A DNA stretch of 63,039 bases from Desulfotomaculaceae bacterium (GTDB lineage: Bacteria; Bacillota; Desulfotomaculia; Desulfotomaculales; Pelotomaculaceae): the NCBI GenBank assembly GCA_028696455.1, contig JAQVGZ010000006.1:1-63039 (forward strand), given 5' to 3'. The number at the start of each line of letters is the position of its first letter. Position 1 is the first letter of the stretch. Position numbers and translations under genes: made by a program. Below are positions 1 through 8,561 of this stretch, one piece after another. The notes under the pieces are model-generated. The model worked only from the letters and a program-made list of their open reading frames with translations. It was not told the origin of the DNA and made no database searches.

Positions 1-564
1 CCGGAGGTAGGAGGCCCCGGATCGGACAGTGGGATAAAGCCGGGGTATGGTTTCAATATTGTGGGAAAAAACTTCGGGTTTAGCTGCCAGAACGGTTTCC
101 AGGGCGGCAAGGGAGCCACCAAAATCAGGAGTCAGTACTTCAACTGTGGGTGGGTCCGCCAAAGCGTGCAGCGCTTTAATTACCCGGGCAAAAAGGCCGG
201 CGCCCCCATCAGGAAGGTCGTCTCTGGTTACAGAAGTAACTACGACGTGCCTAAGCCCCAGGGCCTCGGCCGCTTCTTTAAGCCGTTCCGGCTCCTCCTG
301 GTCTAATGCACCCGGTCGGCCGTGATCGACGGCACAAAAAGCGCAGTTTCTCGTACACACGTTGCCGAGGATCATGAAGGTGGCAGTGCCCCGGGAATAG
401 CAACTGCCCCGGTTCGGGCACAAGGCGTCCCGGCAAACCGTATTCAATTGATATCTGGCCAGGGTATCATTAATGAAACGATGCATTGAAGGGTCTTTCT
501 TTTTTTTGGCCAGGATCATTTTATCAATCAGCCAACGTGGTACGGTTAACACTTTTTCTTCCAT
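1..564 (-). CDS. lipA: Lipoyl synthase, 3' end outside window
   Basis: Radical SAM enzyme that inserts two sulfurs into protein-bound octanoyl groups to make lipoyl cofactor, needed by the glycine cleavage H protein encoded at the other end of this window. The visible 188 residues hold both hallmark cysteine sets: the auxiliary-cluster set C44, C49, C55 and the radical SAM CX3CX2C at C70, C74, C77, followed by the family-typical AVDHG stretch. Translation starts at ATG 562-564. The C-terminal third lies beyond position 1, so the gene is partial. Identification is secure. Confidence 0.96.
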   Translation of the reverse strand, partial: MEEKVLTVPRWLIDKMILAKKKKDPSMHRFINDTLARYQLNTVCRDALCPNRGSCYSRGTATFMILGNVCTRNCAFCAVDHGRPGALDQEEPERLKEAAEALGLRHVVVTSVTRDDLPDGGAGLFARVIKALHALADPPTVEVLTPDFGGSLAALETVLAAKPEVFSHNIETIPRLYPTVRSGASYLR

Positions 565-627
565 AAAAAACCCCCATCTTGCCGCAAGCGCAGCGATTCA
601 AAAAGTAATGAAAAAAGGGTAGAGTAT

Positions 628-793
628 TTATTTTTTCATTTCCCTCATAATCTTTTCCTTCATGACCGGGAAGTACTCTTCTGCAGTCATCAGGCGTGTT
701 CTCTCTGCTTCCCAGCTAAAAAACATCGCCAGAAAGATCCACTGTTAAATAGCGGTCAAGTAAAGACAGTCTAGCTGAGGCCTTTTCCCGCAT
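628..793 (-). pseudogene. Remnant of ACR3-type arsenite efflux gene
   Basis: An ATG at 791-793 follows a strong SD (TAAGGAGGTA, 801-810) directly downstream of arsR. The first 16 codons give RLSLLDRYLT, the usual N-terminus of ACR3 arsenite permeases. A one-base frameshift then occurs: the next frame reads WIFLAMFF, again ACR3-like, and runs about 20 more codons of unrecognised sequence to a stop at 628. Intact ACR3 proteins have about 350 residues and ten membrane helices; here at most the first 20 or so residues survive. I read it as an internally deleted, frameshifted gene left beside its intact regulator. The 3' half (ending EKIMREMKK) could come from another ars-operon gene. Confidence 0.6.
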
Positions 794-822
794 TTGGTGG
801 TACCTCCTTATTCTCTTGATAC

Positions 823-1197
823 TTATCTTTTTCCATGAAGCTCTGTTTCACACACCTCAGGATCGAAACACAGTTCTGTGCAAAGATTAGGATTTTGCCT
901 GAGCGGCGAAGGCTTAGGCGGGGTGCAGGAAAAACAGGAGAGGTCTTCAAGGAAACTTTTTATCTGGTCCAAAAATTCCTTGCAGCCATCTTTTTTTAAG
1001 CTGTAGAATACGATTTTCCCCTCCTTTTCACTATTTATTAGGCCAGCCTGTTTCAAAATTTTTAGATGATGCGCTATAGCCGGCTGGGACAGGCCGATGG
1101 CCTGAATAATTTCACAGGCTCCCATTTCCCGTTGCGCCAGTAATTTTAATATGTTTTGGCGGTGTGAGTCACCCAGAGCTTTAAGAATATTGATCAT
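823..1197 (-). CDS. arsR: ArsR/SmtB-family metal(loid)-responsive repressor
   Basis: A 124-residue winged-helix repressor (residues about 3-85, recognition helix around SQPAIAHHLKIL) that probably releases DNA when arsenite or a similar thiophilic ion binds. The classical ELCVC motif of the alpha-3 helix is absent. Instead cysteines sit at C88, C91, C106, C110 and C116 in a C-terminal tail, an arrangement seen in ArsR proteins with C-terminal metal sites. It starts with ATG 1195-1197 and is followed after about 30 bp by an efflux-gene remnant, so the repressor has outlived its usual target. An AT-rich inverted repeat upstream may be its operator. Confidence 0.88.
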   Translation of the reverse strand: MINILKALGDSHRQNILKLLAQREMGACEIIQAIGLSQPAIAHHLKILKQAGLINSEKEGKIVFYSLKKDGCKEFLDQIKSFLEDLSCFSCTPPKPSPLRQNPNLCTELCFDPEVCETELHGKR

Positions 1198-1213
1198 TGG
1201 CGTCCCCTTTGTC

Positions 1214-1241
1214 TTATATATTTAAATACTTAAATATTTAT
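1214..1241. promoter_or_regulatory. Candidate ArsR operator
   Basis: Just upstream of arsR lies an AT-rich imperfect inverted repeat, TAAATACTTAAATATTTA (about 1222-1239), flanked by ATATAT. ArsR/SmtB operators are typically AT-rich palindromes of this kind at the promoter. Assignment rests on position and symmetry only. Confidence 0.35.
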
Positions 1242-1468
1242 GGATAATTGTAAGTATTGCTGATTCTCAAGTCAAGTTTAAATTATATCCAACATAAAAG
1301 AATTTTTTGGATATAATGGTTCGGAATGCTTTTATATAAGCATGCCTGTATAAATTTACATATTTTAATATCTTAAGAAAAATTTTATCCAGCTATTGTC
1401 TTATAAGCATTTATTGATTATCATATATATTAAATTATGGTATTAAACGTCATTCCGCGGGGGGGTAA
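1242..1468. other. AT-rich divergent intergenic region
   Basis: A very AT-rich spacer between arsR and the divergent membrane-protein gene. It presumably carries both promoters, but I see no clear -35/-10 pair and no coding sequence. Confidence 0.4.
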
Positions 1469-2323
1469 GTGTTGTCTGCTTTAAGCTGGATCAAAGAGAT
1501 GCTTGTTTTCAACCGTCCCAAAGACATAACTATCCAAAGGCTACTGGCTGTTCTGGTTTTAGCCGGTGCTATCTATGCTGCTTATAACGCCAGTGGTATC
1601 CTGACCTGGCTCGGGGTCGCCTATTATATCTTTTGTATCGCGGCCTTGCTTTTGTTCAAGCACCCGCGGGTTCGTTTGCTTCTCTGGTTTGCTGTGTTTG
1701 CACATACCCTGCTGGTCGGTTATTCACTGTGGGAGTGGAAGACAGAGCAGGTTATCCCTTGCCTTTACTGTTTCTCAGCGGCATTTCTAGCGCTTATAGC
1801 AGCGATTTTGCTGTATCGCTTGCCGGTAGCTATTGTGCCAGTAATTTTTTTTGCCGGTATGTTATATGCCTGGCCTTATGCTTTTGCAGTTGGACCGGGA
1901 AACTTGGTAGAACCGGCTGCTTCTAATATTGAAGAAAGTCTATCTACTGTTGAGAATACAGCAATAAATCCTTCAGGTGAAAGTGCTGAGGCAAAGCAGG
2001 CCCCAGGACAGGTTAGCGCATCGGCGACTAATACAAGCAATACTGTGCCTAGCTTACCTAAAGCTAGCTCACCTAAGGAGACATCCGCACCTGTAAAGGA
2101 ACCCTTGCCAGATGATGGGAAGTCATCAGAAACAAAAACCTCTCCAGAAGGGAGTGCCACTGAAGAAGGGAATGCTACAGAGGTTTCTGGCCAAAAACCA
2201 GGTAATGCTTCAGGAGATGTCAATAATTCCAGTAACAATGTTGAACCTGCCGCAGATCCTGAAACAGAAACTAATCCCGCAAACGACCCATCTACAACCC
2301 AACCAAAGCCCAAATCCGGGTGA
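1469..2323 (+). CDS. Membrane protein with CxxC motif and Ser/Pro/Glu-rich tail
   Basis: A 284-residue protein starting at GTG 1469 behind a G-rich stretch (1458-1465). Residues about 25-145 form four or five hydrophobic helices. One helix begins with PCLYCFSAAF, a membrane-edge CxxC reminiscent of the VKOR/DsbB thiol-oxidase active site, although the second cysteine pair of those families is not visible. Residues about 150-284 are low-complexity (Ser, Thr, Pro, Glu, Asn) and probably form a flexible extracytoplasmic tail. The 3' end is followed by a strong terminator. I do not recognise the family; a disulfide-related role is a guess from the CxxC. Confidence 0.6.
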   Translation: MLSALSWIKEMLVFNRPKDITIQRLLAVLVLAGAIYAAYNASGILTWLGVAYYIFCIAALLLFKHPRVRLLLWFAVFAHTLLVGYSLWEWKTEQVIPCLYCFSAAFLALIAAILLYRLPVAIVPVIFFAGMLYAWPYAFAVGPGNLVEPAASNIEESLSTVENTAINPSGESAEAKQAPGQVSASATNTSNTVPSLPKASSPKETSAPVKEPLPDDGKSSETKTSPEGSATEEGNATEVSGQKPGNASGDVNNSSNNVEPAADPETETNPANDPSTTQPKPKSG

Positions 2324-2371
2324 GGTAAATGCGATTAACACCTCCGTTGGAGGGTTCAACAATAATTTATG

Positions 2372-2406
2372 ATCCCCACCCATTTAGTCTTTTTCTGGGT
2401 GGGGAT
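2372..2406. terminator. Bidirectional terminator
   Basis: An 11-bp perfect stem (ATCCCCACCCA, 2372-2382, with TGGGTGGGGAT, 2396-2406) followed by ATTATTT on the plus strand and AAATTATT on the minus strand. It separates the membrane-protein gene from the convergent cotJ operon. Confidence 0.85.
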
Positions 2407-2417
2407 TATTTCAGTGC

Positions 2418-2990
2418 CTAAAACACCTTTTTGCTGCTCAAAAAGCCCTGGAGGTCGTTAAGTGCCTCACCGAAGCGCTGGAAGTGCACTACTTCCCGCT
2501 GCCGGAGGAAGCGCAAAACATCAGTGACACAAGGATCATCACTTAGATGTATTAGATGTTCATATGTTGACCGGGCCTTTTGTTCAGCATTCATGTCCTC
2601 AGTCAGATCGGTAATTGGGTCCCCGGTGGCTTGAACATATGCAGCTATCCAGGGCACGCCTTCGGGATCGCTCCAGAACAGGGCGTGGTTATGCTGAGCG
2701 TAATGGCCGCCCAGTCCGGCAGCCTGCATTTGCTCGGGGCTAACCCCTCTGGTCAGTTTATAAAAGATAGTTGCCACTATTTCCATATGAGCCAACTCTT
2801 CAGTACCAATATCCGTCAGTAATCCTCTGGCCTTATCGGTGGGCATGGAGTATCTTTGATTCAGATACCGTAAAGAGGCTGACAGCTCCCCGTCCGGGCC
2901 GCCGTATTGGGTAATAATTACTTTTGCCAGTCTCGGATTGGGGCCGGATACCCTAACCGGATATTCTAATTTTTTTTGATAAACCCACAT
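2418..2990 (-). CDS. cotJC: Spore coat protein CotJC (manganese-catalase family)
   Basis: A 190-residue ferritin-like/manganese-catalase-family protein of the spore coat. Metal-ligand motifs are visible: EELAHMEI in the first half and REVVHFQRFGEAL near the C-terminus. The length equals the usual CotJC. It is the last gene of cotJA-cotJB-cotJC, 24 bp behind cotJB. I chose ATG 2988-2990; the TTG just before it is also in frame behind AAGGAG. Expected expression is in the mother cell during sporulation. Confidence 0.93.
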   Translation of the reverse strand: MWVYQKKLEYPVRVSGPNPRLAKVIITQYGGPDGELSASLRYLNQRYSMPTDKARGLLTDIGTEELAHMEIVATIFYKLTRGVSPEQMQAAGLGGHYAQHNHALFWSDPEGVPWIAAYVQATGDPITDLTEDMNAEQKARSTYEHLIHLSDDPCVTDVLRFLRQREVVHFQRFGEALNDLQGFLSSKKVF

Positions 2991-3014
2991 CAATTAATCT
3001 CTCCTTACTCTAAT

Positions 3015-3338
3015 TTAAAGGTCCCAGGGCCAGGGGGAACAGATCCACTGCCAGGGTTGCCGGCTGGTGGACATGCCAAAATGAAATAATGGGCCAAAAC
3101 GTTGTTCATAGGCCTCAATACATTGTCTTAGCTGGGGTACAACCGAGTTGTATAAGTTTAAGGCCTGCTGGTCGTCAGGGTGTGTATCAAGGTACAGGTT
3201 CAATTCAATAGCGGTAAACTCCAGTTGTTGGATTTCCAGAAGCATTTGCTCCCGTAGGTTATTGATGTTTTCAGCCTTTATCCCGTCCTCTGGTTTCACC
3301 GTTTCTGGGGTCTGGGGCTTTTCTTGCTTGTTATCCAT
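3015..3338 (-). CDS. cotJB: Spore coat protein CotJB
   Basis: A 107-residue spore-coat component. The central QQLEFTAIELNLYLDTHPDD block and the proline/tryptophan-rich end (QPWQWICSPWPWDL) are characteristic of CotJB. The first 25 residues are a charged extension relative to the compact Bacillus protein. It lies between cotJA and cotJC, and its product is expected to assemble with them in the coat. Confidence 0.92.
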   Translation of the reverse strand: MDNKQEKPQTPETVKPEDGIKAENINNLREQMLLEIQQLEFTAIELNLYLDTHPDDQQALNLYNSVVPQLRQCIEAYEQRFGPLFHFGMSTSRQPWQWICSPWPWDL

Positions 3339-3355
3339 TTATATCACCTCTTCTT

Positions 3356-3577
3356 TTAGCCTCGGTAAGGCGAGAACAGTTCAGGAAAAAGAGTGCCGTG
3401 AGCTAAGGCTTCAGCCGGGTTGAAAACCTGGCCCATATAATGCCAGGGTACGTAAGCGTGGGCCAATTGAAATTGAAACATAGGCATCGAAACGCCCGGT
3501 TGCGCTGATATATTAGGTGTTCCTGGTATATTGGGGTAGGGATAAATAAATGTGCTTTGATATCCATTAGAATTCAT
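3356..3577 (-). CDS. cotJA: Spore coat-associated protein CotJA
   Basis: A 73-residue protein with the CotJA core: LAHAYVPWHYMGQVFNPAEAL followed by GTLFPELFSPY. First gene of the cotJ operon, with the SD AAGGAGG seven bases ahead of ATG 3577. A SigE-like -10 (CATATGAT, minus strand, 3608-3615) lies upstream, consistent with mother-cell expression, but its -35 is poor. Confidence 0.92.
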   Translation of the reverse strand: MNSNGYQSTFIYPYPNIPGTPNISAQPGVSMPMFQFQLAHAYVPWHYMGQVFNPAEALAHGTLFPELFSPYRG

Positions 3578-3607
3578 AGTAAAACCTCCTTGCGCTGTTT
3601 ATATATC

Positions 3608-3615
3608 ATATGAAG
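3608..3615 (-). promoter_or_regulatory. Possible SigE -10 element of cotJ operon
   Basis: CATATGAT on the minus strand, about 30 bp upstream of cotJA, resembles the sporulation SigE -10 box. No convincing -35 box is present at the expected spacing, so this is weak. Confidence 0.25.
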
Positions 3616-3807
3616 GAATTACCATAAACGACAATGTTTCAGGTAAAAATAGTCAATACAAAGGGTTTTTGCAAGAAAGTATTCTTTACTTACCGTCTTG
3701 CTTAATTATCCCTTCAGGCTAGTTGTTTTTTATAAGCTATTGTGATACTTTTACTTTGTTTAAAGGGTTTATTTTTTAGAGGAATGAATAGAAGGGATTG
3801 ATTAGAT

Positions 3808-4356
3808 ATGGCCAATACCGAGAAAATGCTTTCTACAAAACGGCTGTACGAGGGTAAAGTAATTAACCTCCGGGTGGATACAGTAACTGTGCCCGGTGGC
3901 CGGACGGCTACCCGTGAAGTTGTCGAGCATACCGGCGCAGTAGCAATCGTACCGGTCAACGAAAAAAGGGAGATCCTGATGGTTAGACAGTATCGTTATG
4001 CCGCTGGTAAATCACTTCTGGAACTACCGGCCGGAAAGCTTGAGCCAGGCGAAGATCCGCTGGCTTGTGCACAGCGAGAATTATTGGAAGAAACAGGGTT
4101 TGCCGCTTCCAGCTGTCAGCGGCTAATTAGCTTTTTCAGTACCCCTGGCTATACCAACGAGATACTGCACCTGTTTTTGGCCACCGGGCTTACTCAAAAA
4201 GAGCAAAACCTGGACGACGACGAGAATATTGACGTGGAGCCTGTGCCCTTTGAGCACGCTATCAATTTAATTTGGGAGGGGGCGATCTGTGATGCCAAGT
4301 CCGTGGCGGGCATCTTTGCCGCTCATTATCTCGAAAAAAATAAGGCAGGAGTATAG
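3808..4356 (+). CDS. nudF: ADP-ribose pyrophosphatase (Nudix)
   Basis: Hydrolyses ADP-ribose to AMP and ribose-5-phosphate. The full Nudix box runs from G76 to F98, with the catalytic REUxEExG at R90-G97, and is preceded by ELPAGK as in ADP-ribose pyrophosphatases. The 182-residue length fits the family. It starts at ATG 3808 after a weak SD. The stop codon lies in the loop of a 9-bp hairpin (4343-4370) that probably ends transcription. Confidence 0.93.
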   Translation: MANTEKMLSTKRLYEGKVINLRVDTVTVPGGRTATREVVEHTGAVAIVPVNEKREILMVRQYRYAAGKSLLELPAGKLEPGEDPLACAQRELLEETGFAASSCQRLISFFSTPGYTNEILHLFLATGLTQKEQNLDDDENIDVEPVPFEHAINLIWEGAICDAKSVAGIFAAHYLEKNKAGV

Positions 4357-4370
4357 TAAATCTCCTGCCT
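4343..4370 (+). terminator. Hairpin overlapping nudF stop
   Basis: AGGCAGGAG (4343-4351) pairs with CTCCTGCCT (4362-4370); the nudF TAG is in the loop. There is no long T run, so termination strength is uncertain. Confidence 0.5.
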
Positions 4371-4438
4371 GTAAATAAACTATGAAATTTTAGTTTTTTT
4401 TAAACTACTAAAGCCTTGAGAATAGATTGGTTATACAA

Positions 4439-5086
4439 CTAATTGGCTTCCGCATGCTCATACCGCTCAAATATTATCTCTTGCCCGGACAGTCTGGCCA
4501 GGCAATGGCCGGGCGGTAGCAATAGAGGACGGTCGGGCGCGTATCTCCGATCGGCGATACTGATCACTGTTGGGGCAAGTTGACGTGCGATTACCCTAGC
4601 CTGACGATTTCCGCCGGCACCCGCATGAATCATTCCCCAGCAGCTGCCCAGCACTAAAATATTTCCACCAGATACAACTTCTGCACCAGGGTGAACATTT
4701 CCTAATATAATAATATGATCAGGTGAATCAATTTTCTGACCGGAGCGCAGTGACCGGCGTACCAGCAACGCTCTTTCGCCGGGATTTTGGTGGGACGAAA
4801 CAGGAGGACCTATGCCATAGTCAGGCCTGATCGTAGTGTAATCTTCAGTTTTGGGAACTAAGCCATATTGTCTACATATACTTTCGAGTTCGTTTTTTTG
4901 ATCTGCCGGGATATTATTGTGGCCGTGAAACAAGGAAAATTTTGCTCCTTTAAAAAACCCTTTGGCAGACTCCATTTTGCTCATTAGGTTTCTTTTAATC
5001 TCTTCAAAGTCACGTCCATAATCGAGGACAATTACCAGACCATTCCTGGTTCCCTTTATCCTAACCAATTCATGATCCATAATCAA
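4439..5086 (-). CDS. minC: Septum site-determining protein MinC
   Basis: A 215-residue FtsZ polymerisation inhibitor. The N-terminal domain (about 1-100) is followed by the C-terminal right-handed beta-helix (about 105-210), recognisable from ILGNVHPGAEVVSGGNILVLG and the GMIHAGAGG repeat. It stands alone here; minD is not beside it, unlike in many bacteria. TTG 5086 and ATG 5080 are both possible; I give the longer form because GGAAGG is well spaced from it. Confidence 0.92.
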   Translation of the reverse strand: MIMDHELVRIKGTRNGLVIVLDYGRDFEEIKRNLMSKMESAKGFFKGAKFSLFHGHNNIPADQKNELESICRQYGLVPKTEDYTTIRPDYGIGPPVSSHQNPGERALLVRRSLRSGQKIDSPDHIIILGNVHPGAEVVSGGNILVLGSCWGMIHAGAGGNRQARVIARQLAPTVISIADRRYAPDRPLLLPPGHCLARLSGQEIIFERYEHAEAN

Positions 5087-5371
5087 TCTAACCTTCCATT
5101 TTTTTAATTTCTTAGATAATATTCGATCAAAAAATCTTATTTCCTTCCCATTATGAAAATAATCAACAGAAAAAATCCTGCATATGAATAAAAGATAAAT
5201 TTTTGAGGTCGTGGGGTATGATTGATCCAGTAATATTATGGGTTTAAGGTGTTTTTAAGATTTATGCTCAATAAATTATTGATAGTTTTTCCGCTATAGT
5301 GGCATAAATAATAATATCTCATACATTCCTGTAAGATATGAAAAACATTGTTGCAATCGGGGGGTAAGGAA
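5087..5371. other. Intergenic region between minC and galT
   Basis: An AT-rich spacer holding the divergent promoters. No coding sequence or strong hairpin is visible apart from the galT SD at its end. Confidence 0.4.
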
Positions 5372-6418
5372 ATGTCTGAATGGAGAAAAGACCCCATCGT
5401 CGACCGATGGGTAATTATTTCTACCGAACGCGGAAAACGACCCAATGACTACAAAGAAATATGGGGTCAGAAAAACACTCTGGAATGTCCCCTGTGTGAG
5501 GGCAAGGAAAAATTGACGCCACCAGAAATTATTGCTTACCGAGAGCCTGCAAGTCAAAAAGATACCCCTGGTTGGTGGGTCAGAGTAGTTCCAAATAAGT
5601 TCCCGGCGGTGAATATCGAAGGAGAGCCATCCTTGCGGCAGATGGGCATTTACCAGGTTATGAATGGGGTCGGCGCCCATGAGCTAATTATTGAAACGAC
5701 CCATCATGAGCCTAGTCTTGATGCTCAGACGGTAAAGCAGGTAGAAGAAGTAATCTGGATCTGGCGTGATAGATCTATGGATTTGAGGAAGGACTCGCGG
5801 ATGAAGTACATTCAAATATTTAAAAACACTGGCCCAGTAGCAGGCGCTTCTCTGGAGCATACTCATTCCCAGTTGATTGCTACGCCGCTAGTCCCTGTTG
5901 AGGTCAGCCAGGAGTTGGAAGGAGTGAAAGCATATCATGCCCGGCACGGAACATGTGTTTATTGTGATATGATCCGGCAAGAGGCAGCGGAAAAGGAACG
6001 GGTTATTATTGACAGCGAACATTTCTTTTGCTTTAGTCCATATGCCTCCCGTTTTCCTTTTGAAACCTGGATACTTCCCAAAGAGCATCAGCATGACTTC
6101 GGACAAATTCACGAGGAGTTAGTGCGTGATCTGGCCGGAGTGTTCCGGGCGATACTACGAAAGCTTGCGGTACTGATTAAAAATATGCCATACAATGTAG
6201 TACTGCATACATCTCCTGTCAATACACAGGAAGAAATACATTATCACTGGCATCTAGAGATTATGCCCCGCTTGACCATTATGGCCGGCTTTGAGCTGGG
6301 AACGGGTTATTTTATCAACCCGACCTCACCTGAAATAGCGGCGCAAGCCATGAGGGAGGTAATAGAGTTTTACTCACTGCAGGAAAAACCAGTAAAGGAG
6401 GTTTATCAATATGTTTGA
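5372..6418 (+). CDS. galT: Galactose-1-phosphate uridylyltransferase
   Basis: HIT-superfamily nucleotidyltransferase of 348 residues that exchanges hexose-1-phosphates on UDP-sugars. N-terminal CPLC and later CVYCD provide the zinc-site cysteines. The nucleotidylated active site is represented by EHTHSQLIATP (the H-x-H-x-Q form), and a second histidine cluster HYHWHLE lies near residue 300. I chose ATG 5372 because GGGGGGTAAGGA precedes it. It overlaps glgA by 8 bp, so the pair is co-transcribed and may supply activated sugar for glycogen. An ADP-glucose phosphorylase-type specificity is possible given glgA. Confidence 0.9.
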   Translation: MSEWRKDPIVDRWVIISTERGKRPNDYKEIWGQKNTLECPLCEGKEKLTPPEIIAYREPASQKDTPGWWVRVVPNKFPAVNIEGEPSLRQMGIYQVMNGVGAHELIIETTHHEPSLDAQTVKQVEEVIWIWRDRSMDLRKDSRMKYIQIFKNTGPVAGASLEHTHSQLIATPLVPVEVSQELEGVKAYHARHGTCVYCDMIRQEAAEKERVIIDSEHFFCFSPYASRFPFETWILPKEHQHDFGQIHEELVRDLAGVFRAILRKLAVLIKNMPYNVVLHTSPVNTQEEIHYHWHLEIMPRLTIMAGFELGTGYFINPTSPEIAAQAMREVIEFYSLQEKPVKEVYQYV

Positions 6419-7904
6419 CCGGCCTTTAAAGATTCTTCTTGTTTCGGCAGAAGTGGTTCCTTTTGCTAAAACTGGTGGCCTGGCTGATGTTGCCGGGTCA
6501 CTGCCAAAGGCGCTGGCAACTGTCGGAAATGACAATATGGGTAATGATGTCCGCGTAGCTATGCCCCGCTACCGGCAAATTGAAGGGGCCGCTTACCGGA
6601 TGGACTTTCCAGTTCCCTTTAATAGCCGTTATGAAACGGCTGTAATCAGGGAAAGCTCGATTGAAGCGCATTATCAGGATAAGCACAAGACCATACCAGT
6701 TTATTTGGTCGACAATTATCACTATTTTTATCGCGACCGCATGTATATGTTTGATGATGAGGCCGAGCGCTTCGCCTTTTTCTGCCGGGCAGTACTGGAA
6801 ATGTTGCCAAGGCTCGAATGGCAGCCGGATATTATCCACTGCAATGACTGGCAGAGCGGGCCAATCCCGTTATTCCTGAAAACGCATTATCTCCATAATA
6901 GTTTTTATAACCGAATCGCTACAGTTTTCACAATCCACAACCTGCAATACCAGGGCAATTTTCCCAAGGGGACGCTCCAGATACTCGGGCTAGGTGAGGA
7001 ATATTTCCATCCGGAAAGGCTGGAGTTCTACGACATGGTTAGCTTTATGAAGGCAGGGATTGTCTATGCGGATATTGTTAATACAGTGAGCCGTACTTAT
7101 GCGGTAGAAATTCAGCGCCCGGAACTGGGTGAGCGAATGGATGGCCTGTTACGCAAACGCTCGGCAGACTTGTATGGCATAGTCAATGGCATTAATTACC
7201 ATGAATTTAACCCGCGTACAGACGCCCGACTACACCGTAACTATGACCAGCATTGTATTGAAAATAAAAAGGAGAATAAATTTGCACTGCAGCGGGAATT
7301 GGGCCTGCCTGTCCGCGATGTTCCGGCAATCGGTTTGATATCCCGCCTGGTTGACCAGAAGGGGCTCGATTTAATAGCAAAAATAATTGATGATTTGATG
7401 GAGCAGAATATCCAGTTAATGGTTCTAGGGAGCGGCGAGTCCTATTATGAAAATTTGTTTCAGAGTATTAAAGCTCGCTACCCGGAAAAGATTGGCCTGT
7501 ATATTGGCTTTAACGCGATCCTAGCCCAGCGGATTTATGCTGGCGCAGACATGTTTTTGATGCCCTCACGTTTCGAGCCCTGTGGCCTGGGCCAGTTGAT
7601 TAGTCTCAGGTATGGTACCATTCCCATTGTGCGTTTCACCGGCGGGCTGGCTGACACCGTAAGCGACTACAATCCGGCCACAGGTTCAGGTAATGGTTTT
7701 GGCTTCAAAGATTACTCAGAAACCTTGTTGCTTAATACCATTAACAGAGCGCTTAAGCTTTATAAAGAAAAACCGGAGGAATGGCAGCGGCTGGTTAAAA
7801 ATGCGATGGAGCTGGACTTTTCGTGGGCACGCTCTGGGGTAGAGTATCTTAGCTTATTCCAGGAAGCTATGAGCAAACACCTTTCAGCTCAAAGAATTGC
7901 CTGA
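6411..7904 (+). CDS. glgA: Glycogen (starch) synthase
   Basis: GT5 glycosyltransferase adding glucose from ADP-glucose to alpha-1,4-glucan. The 497-residue protein starts with the ADP-glucose-binding KTGGLADVAGSLPKAL and carries the C-terminal GT-B motif SRFEPCGLGQL with STGG-like FTGGLADTV. It is translationally coupled to galT by an 8-bp overlap and followed by a strong terminator. Glycogen storage before sporulation is a plausible role. Confidence 0.95.
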   Translation: MFDRPLKILLVSAEVVPFAKTGGLADVAGSLPKALATVGNDNMGNDVRVAMPRYRQIEGAAYRMDFPVPFNSRYETAVIRESSIEAHYQDKHKTIPVYLVDNYHYFYRDRMYMFDDEAERFAFFCRAVLEMLPRLEWQPDIIHCNDWQSGPIPLFLKTHYLHNSFYNRIATVFTIHNLQYQGNFPKGTLQILGLGEEYFHPERLEFYDMVSFMKAGIVYADIVNTVSRTYAVEIQRPELGERMDGLLRKRSADLYGIVNGINYHEFNPRTDARLHRNYDQHCIENKKENKFALQRELGLPVRDVPAIGLISRLVDQKGLDLIAKIIDDLMEQNIQLMVLGSGESYYENLFQSIKARYPEKIGLYIGFNAILAQRIYAGADMFLMPSRFEPCGLGQLISLRYGTIPIVRFTGGLADTVSDYNPATGSGNGFGFKDYSETLLLNTINRALKLYKEKPEEWQRLVKNAMELDFSWARSGVEYLSLFQEAMSKHLSAQRIA

Positions 7905-7930
7905 TTACACATGTAGAAATGTACAAATAA

Positions 7931-7968
7931 ACATTCAGGATATTACATTTTGGTAATATCCTGAATGT
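7931..7968. terminator. Terminator after glgA
   Basis: A 15-bp perfect stem (7931-7945 with 7954-7968) and an 8-base loop, in the short gap between glgA and the convergent Asp23-family gene. It probably acts for both. Confidence 0.8.
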
Positions 7969-7999
7969 TTAGACTGGACATAAGGTATTTATTTCTGGT

Positions 8000-8401
8000 T
8001 TATTTGGTTTTCGCTTCATCTTCTTTAGCATCGAGGCCAAAGGATACTCCCTGCACATTAATATTGACCCCGGTCACAATTAAGCCGGTCATGCTTTCTA
8101 CAGTGGTTTTTACCTTATTTTGAATTTGGTGGGCGATATCCTGAATATTTGCACCATATTCAACGATTATGGATAGATCAATAATGGCTTCCTTTTCACC
8201 GACTTCTGCCTTGACCCCTTTGGTCATGTTTTTACGGCCGAGCTTTTCGGCTATGCCTCCGGCAATGCCGCCACTCATGCCTGCAACCCCTTCAATTTCG
8301 GTGGCGGCCAAACCGGCAATAATCTTTACAACTTCTTCAGAAATTTTAATTGTTCCGGAAGTGTCTTTATTAACAATTAATTGGCTATCTGTATTTTCCA
8401 T
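8000..8401 (-). CDS. Asp23/Gls24-family envelope stress protein
   Basis: A 133-residue cytoplasmic protein of the alkaline-shock Asp23/Gls24 family. Seen: KISEEVVKIIAGLAATEIEG at the start and DLSIIVEYGANI with IQNKVKTTVE later, the family's conserved blocks. Such proteins associate with the membrane or envelope in Firmicutes. I chose ATG 8399-8401 because GGGAGGTG ends seven bases before it; a GTG three codons upstream overlaps that SD. Confidence 0.9.
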   Translation of the reverse strand: MENTDSQLIVNKDTSGTIKISEEVVKIIAGLAATEIEGVAGMSGGIAGGIAEKLGRKNMTKGVKAEVGEKEAIIDLSIIVEYGANIQDIAHQIQNKVKTTVESMTGLIVTGVNINVQGVSFGLDAKEDEAKTK

Positions 8402-8561
8402 GAATACCACCTCCCATATTTTTACTATTATTATAAGCTGAATTCAAGTTTTTGTCCACAATAGGTGATAGAATTTTAAATTGTATTTTTGTTGACGTTA
8501 TCTTGCCTGTGTTGTAAGATTACGGAAAGTTAAGATGAATATTTTTTTGAAGGTGGTTGAA

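Noticed and set aside
1876..2313. Long minus-strand open frame opposite the membrane-protein tail
   Set aside because: It mirrors the repetitive Ser/Pro/Glu codons of the plus-strand gene and has no SD; a compositional shadow.
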